Positions 59,634-64,000 of a stretch of DNA of 64,000 bases are shown one piece after another. A program made the translations under genes and the position numbers. Positions within the stretch are counted from its first letter, which is position 1; every line of letters starts with the position of its first letter. The stretch is from Doryteuthis pealeii. Its lineage: Eukaryota; Mollusca; Cephalopoda; Myopsida; Loliginidae. A model generated the notes under the pieces. The model did no database searches. It was not told the DNA's origin and was given only the letters and a program-made list of their open reading frames with translations. Where the stretch lies: contig CM042181.1 of NCBI GenBank assembly GCA_023376005.1, positions 24,796,789 through 24,860,788 of the forward strand. The letters run 5' to 3'.

Positions 59634-59725
59634 AACTTTCATTTTTATTATCCCCCTATTTATTATGATCTTTAATGTACATCATAAAGATCATAATAAA
59701 TAGGGGGATAATAAAAATGAAAGTT
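59634..59725. repeat. Perfect palindrome, 41-bp arms
   Basis: AACTTTCATTTTTATTATCC through ATGATCTTTA (59634-59674) is exactly complementary to 59685-59725, loop ATGTACATCA. It directly adjoins the right TIR of the element at 59324. Confidence 0.95.
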
Positions 59726-60359
59726 CTACACCAGAATGGCTTTATTGCCAAATTGGTAAGACAGCTGTTGAATTAAAATAGGTTGGGGGGGGGGGGGTTG
59801 ATTTGTTTTTGTTAGAGGCTTATTTTTTTATTTTGATCTGCATTGCTTATCATAGATTGATGGTCAAAGGATTTTTAATAAAAAGTAAGCAAAATTAAGA
59901 TGAAAGAAAACTAGTTCAAAATACTCAATTATATACATTTATCTATATACTTTATAAGCATAATATTCATATTTCTTTAATACTTTACCCTTTTATTAAA
60001 AAAAGGTTAAGAATATCTTTTAAATCTCAACTTTCAAAAGAAAGTTTACTTTTATTTTGAAGTGGAATCTACTCTTCAAAAGATTAGAATAACTTTAGAT
60101 GCAATGCACAAAACGATATATAATATGTTGCTTTATTTTTTTCTTCTTCAAAGAATGTGCAGATTCTGTATTTAATTCTACAAAGCCATGAATAGATGAA
60201 TGGATAATAGACAAAAAAATACTCAACTATTCCCCCGCCCCAATGTAAATATTTTAGCTTCATTTATTTTTCTTCAGTTTTTTCTTTTTTAAATAAAATT
60301 TTTAAAAATTAGAGGAAAATTTATGATAATGGTGAATATTGAGAACTGGTGTACCTCAT
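59726..60359. other. Non-coding; G12 run at about 59785
   Basis: AT-rich, nothing recognised. Confidence 0.5.
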
Positions 60360-60640
60360 TGTAGTGTATTGGTTAACAAACTAGCCTCAGACAATCAATT
60401 ACTAATGAATAGTGAGTTTGATTCTCACTAGATGCCTCATATTTTCAGTTTTGTATAAAATCTAAATTACACATTGAATTAAGCTAATATGGTATTATTA
60501 ATGGAATTGAGGTGACCAAAAGATGGCCAATACTTCTGGTTGTATGCTAAACTAAATTAGGATTAGTAAATGACTTTGTATGTATTTACCCAACTCCTCC
60601 ACCATGAACAGGATACAACACAAGGTCAGTACAGCTAATT
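60360..60640 (+). repeat. tRNA-derived SINE
   Basis: TTGTAGTGTATTGGTTAACA (A box) and GTGAGTTTGATTCTCACTAG (B box). Near the 3' end an inverted copy of the family A module (CCAACTCCTCCACCATGAAC, CAACACAAGGTCA) occurs at 60592-60630, so two SINEs may be joined head to tail. Confidence 0.55.
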
Positions 60641-61119
60641 TGAATTTTGACTTTTCCTTCTCCTAGACTGGTTGCTACCCTATTTATCGATAGCTGGGAG
60701 AAGAGATGTAGGTCTAAGAAACTTAATAATTAAAAACTTTGAGAACTGGACAGATGGAGAAACAGAAAAAAAAAAGAAAAACTAGAGAGTAATAAGTTTC
60801 TAGAAAATGAATAGAATGAATCGTAGTGTAGCTAGAGATGGGTGTGGGGGGTCACCTTTATGTATTCCTCTCCAACATTTTAGATATGTTACTGTATAAT
60901 TTCAGTAGAAAAATAGTAGATGAACTTTGGAGTGGTTCAAATAGCCTCCTCCACTCACTCTCCCTCATCCACACCTCCAAGAATGAAGGATTTAAAGATC
61001 TAAGATAGAATCATTAATGGAATATGGATAAATAAATATAAAAATAGATCATAGAAAAAGAAAATAATAAATTGCAAAAGAACTAGAGAATGAGTTTCAG
61101 GTTAAAGAAGGAAACAGGC
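60641..61119. other. Non-coding, nothing recognised
   Basis: AT-rich; 60650-60710 may belong to the SINE body. Confidence 0.4.
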
Positions 61120-61454
61120 TTGAAGTTGAAGAGTGGAGAGAGAGATGGGTTGATGGAGAGAGAGAAAGAGAGAGAGAGAGAGAAAGAGAGAGATAGAGAA
61201 AGAGAGAGAAAGAAAGAGAGATAGAGAGAGAGAGAAAGAGAGAGATAGAGAAAGAGAGAGATAGTTTGAGGTTGAAGGGAAGAGAAAGTTTGAGATTAAA
61301 AGCAAAATGCAAAAGGAAGGAGAGAGAGAGAGAATATGATAATGGTGAATGAGAGGGAGGGGAAGAAAAGGAAGATAAAATAAAGAGTGAAAGACAAAGA
61401 TGGTGAAGGAGAGAAAAAACAATAAGAAGCAACAACTACAAAAAGAGTGGGAAA

Positions 61455-61516
<62 letters not shown>

Positions 61517-61540
61517 AAAAAAAAAGTCAGAAAAGAAAGG
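61120..61540 (+). repeat. Second polypurine tract with (GA)n blocks
   Basis: GA-rich over about 420 bases, pure (GA)n at 61456-61514, followed by (CAA)n at 61549-61570. The 112- and 138-codon minus-strand Ser/Leu/Phe frames are artefacts. Confidence 0.9.
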
Positions 61541-61857
61541 GAAGATGCAACAACAACAACAACAACAACAAGATTGCCATTAGAAGTGAACTTTGAAAGT
61601 ATGTGTGAAGTTGATGCAATTTCCGGTTGGTTGGTTTGAGCTGCAGATCAAAAGCAATTGGTCACTTTGTCAGTTGTGTCTTTCAATGAAAAGATCAAGG
61701 GAGCATAACAGAGTCAGAACTAACAGAGATAGATCTTTGAGAAAACGCCAAGGCTAGGCAGCCATTAGACACATTACACACATGGTAGGACATTATACAA
61801 ACCCACAAAAATATGTGAATGATCACATAAAAAAGGTATATGTAAGTATACATACAC

Positions 61858-61876
61858 ACACACACATTGTGTAATA

Positions 61877-61920
<44 letters not shown>
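61858..61920 (+). repeat. (CA)n-(TA)n-(CA)n compound microsatellite
   Basis: CA units, then two TA blocks, then CA units. Confidence 0.95.
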
Positions 61921-62201
61921 TATTCTTTTTACACATATGAATTTACAAATAAATCTAGACACAGAAAAATTTAGATAAGTGCATAAACATGCCCATTTAA
62001 CCACATAAGAAGATATAAACACACATCACAAAGACATCAACAAAACAGATAAAGTTTTATAATTACAAAAATGTTGATAGTGTGTAAATTATGACAGGGA
62101 ACTGCATCTAACATATGCAAATGTTAACATGTATGCATGCACACAAAAAAATCAATGCTAACACACTTATACTGGCTTGTATACAATCAGCGAGTGTGAT
62201 G

Positions 62202-62310
62202 AGAGAAAGAGAGAGAGGTTGGTCCATAAAACCATTGGATTCTTATAACAGAGGTGCTATTAGGATATCATCATAGCATCTCTCTGTTATAAGAATCCAA
62301 TGACTTCATG

Positions 62311-62357
<47 letters not shown>
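62202..62357. repeat. Foldback with (GA)n on one arm and (CT)n on the other
   Basis: CATTGGATTCTTATAACAGA and its complement TCTGTTATAAGAATCCAATG pair around a loop centred near 62266. The outer left arm is GAGAGAAAGAGAGAGAGG and the outer right arm runs into a 22-unit (CT)n, so the microsatellite itself is part of the inverted symmetry. Confidence 0.88.
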
Positions 62358-62361
<4 letters not shown>

Positions 62362-62409
62362 TCATCCCTATTATATCTAAAATTTGAATGATTAAAGAAG
62401 TCAATGTGA

Positions 62410-62540
62410 ATATTAAATCCACAAAATTATTCTATTGCAAATTGGACTGGATATTGCTTTAATCTCCAAGAGCAATTTAAGTAAATTTCTTTAACAAAAA
62501 TCTTGCTATGATATATTGTTTTTTCTAGGTTACAGTTACA
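62410..62540 (+). repeat. Dispersed repeat Z, copy 2
   Basis: Colinear with 16195-16325: CAAATTGGACTGGATATTGC, AATTTAAGTAA, GCTATGATATA, TAGGTTAC. Confidence 0.6.
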
Positions 62541-63376
62541 CATCCACCCACATTATATATATATATATATATACAAACAATAAAAAAATCTTAGTAATAT
62601 GCACCTAGAAGATATATACACATATACACAAATACAATTGTAGAATGAATATTGAACTTGCATGCACATTTTGTTTTTATACTGTTTAATCCACTCTACT
62701 GTTTCTTAAGTATTTGTCAATCTGTTATATTTAGTGACTTTCAAAATATTGAATAGAATCCTTTTATTTTGTATAAAGAGTAATATTTTTCTCTCATTCT
62801 TTTGTCTATAGAACATGGTCAAGGAGTTAATAAGTATTTGTGTTGCTTCCAATAGTTGTGGTGATTTAATATGCTTTGCTTATTTTGGCACAAAGCCATA
62901 AGTATGGAGTCTCCCCAAGAGAATCAAACTCCAAAGTAATGGTCTACTAGATTATCTTGCTGCACCACATGAGGCTTCCATGTTTTTGTTTTTTTGATGG
63001 CTGTGAGTGAGATCCATGACACAGACAATGAATGAGCATATATTGACTCAGCAGAGTGTAGAGTAGTAACCCAAAGACTAAGATTACAATCCTGATACCC
63101 AAGAAAAGAACCAAACATGATAGATAACAAGGGATGAAAATGTTGTTGACAAAATAAAAGGTCCTATTCTCTGAAAGTTAATATGATAGAAACACACAGG
63201 GAAGATCTTAGGGTACAATAAACAAAATGGGATAAAAACAATGAAAATCTAGTCTGAAAGAATCCTCTCATTGTATATAAAATACAATGTTAAATTTGGT
63301 CACAAAATCTTATCTCCTGAGTGAGAAATTTATTTGTTAAGATAACACAAGTTTTATGTTTACACATCAGTCTTTC

Positions 63377-63378
<2 letters not shown>
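62541..63378. other. Non-coding with (TA)n at 62555-62573
   Basis: Nothing recognised. The 68-codon minus-strand frame at 62924-63130 has no domain. Confidence 0.5.

Positions 63379-63409
<31 letters not shown>
63379..63409 (+). repeat. (TA)n microsatellite
   Basis: About 15 TA units immediately left of the foldback. Confidence 0.95.
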
Positions 63410-63410
<1 letters not shown>

Positions 63411-63413
63411 TTC

Positions 63414-63547
63414 GGGTAATGAAGACATAAAGTCAACAGTAATTCTCATTTTTTTGCTAATGCAATTTTCAAATCAACATGGTTTGAAAATTGCATAAGT
63501 GAGAAACTAACAATTACCAAGCGCTATTGACTTTATGTCTTCAACCC
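63414..63547. repeat. Foldback, about 62-bp arms
   Basis: GAAGACATAAAGTCAACAGT ... GCAATTTTCAAATC pairs with GGTTTGAAAATTGCATAAGT ... TTGACTTTATGTCTTC, with a few mismatches; the loop is about five bases. Confidence 0.92.
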
Positions 63548-63549
63548 TT

Positions 63550-63606
63550 GGATACACATGCTCTATCAATGATATTGATATTTACTTATAGATATAACAA
63601 ATCATA
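63550..63606 (+). repeat. Dispersed repeat shared with 11798-11860
   Basis: See 11798; again followed by a (TA)n array. Confidence 0.6.
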
Positions 63607-63610
63607 TATA

Positions 63611-63667
<57 letters not shown>
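63605..63667 (+). repeat. (TA)n microsatellite
   Basis: About 30 TA units with one interruption. Confidence 0.95.
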
Positions 63668-63670
<3 letters not shown>

Positions 63671-63833
63671 ATTTGGAATAAAATCTAATAGACAGTATAG
63701 AAAATCAAATTGACATGTTTGCTATAAGGATGGCTTCTTTAAAATTATTTCTATTTACAAAAAACAAAATCTACACATGCCAACAGGGAGAAAAATGTAC
63801 CACTTTGCTTCTTCTTTTTCTTCTTTTAAATTA

Positions 63834-63838
<5 letters not shown>
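63668..63838. other. Spacer between (TA)n arrays
   Basis: Nothing recognised. Confidence 0.5.
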
Positions 63839-63896
<58 letters not shown>

Positions 63897-63929
63897 GTGA
63901 GTGAGTGAGTGAGTGAGTGAGTGAGTGTG
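63839..63929 (+). repeat. (TA)n-(GTGA)n compound microsatellite
   Basis: About 28 TA units with one break, then about eight GTGA units. Confidence 0.95.
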
Positions 63930-64000
63930 AAGTATTTTCCCAGCATTTTTTGTATCACTATAGAATAATGAGAAATTCCATTGTTATGGTGACATGTGTA

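Noticed and set aside
61097..61518. 112- and 138-codon minus-strand frames
   Set aside because: Same artefact over (GA)n.

Overview
The window looks like cephalopod mollusc DNA, most likely octopus. It is very AT-rich and full of (TA)n, (GT)n, (CA)n and (GA)n arrays. It carries degenerate fragments of two non-LTR retrotransposon lineages whose peptide signatures (for example CTTWTLTK and CRLCGNRNE) I recognise from octopus and squid genomes, together with many tRNA-headed SINE copies. This assignment rests on recognition only; no search was run.

The only sequence I call host protein-coding is one exon at 1-276 on the minus strand: 91 open codons behind a clear AG acceptor, running off the left edge. 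I do not recognise the protein. Because the exon begins inside a codon, an upstream exon must lie to the right, but none is visible in the remaining 63.7 kb. The simplest reading is that nearly the whole window is one giant intron of that gene.

Region by region. 0-7 kb: AT-rich intron-like DNA, SINE remnants, small tandem repeats. 7-12 kb: two long palindromes, a 1.05 kb polypurine tract and a 132-bp repeat in exactly four copies. 12-22 kb: a Helitron-like element, LINE fragments, a TIR element, a PD-(D/E)XK-type retroelement pseudogene, a long foldback. 23-28 kb: a 70-bp satellite built from mariner-like terminal repeats beside a mariner transposase remnant, a recent 310-bp duplication, a second Helitron end, a hAT-like element. 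30-41 kb: a 500-bp foldback, a 5S-rRNA-derived segment, four pieces of an unnamed repeat (family X, one inside a SINE), more palindromes. 41-50 kb: a dense SINE cluster and LINE fragments. 50-64 kb: a hAT element nested in another TIR element, further SINE, LINE and TIR elements, palindromes and microsatellites.

No functional transposase or polymerase, no promoter, and no tRNA gene judged functional was found. The recurrent theme is inverted-repeat DNA: about eleven hairpin-capable structures in 64 kb. If the window is transcribed as intron, these would fold into long double-stranded RNA, which is of interest because cephalopods edit RNA heavily.
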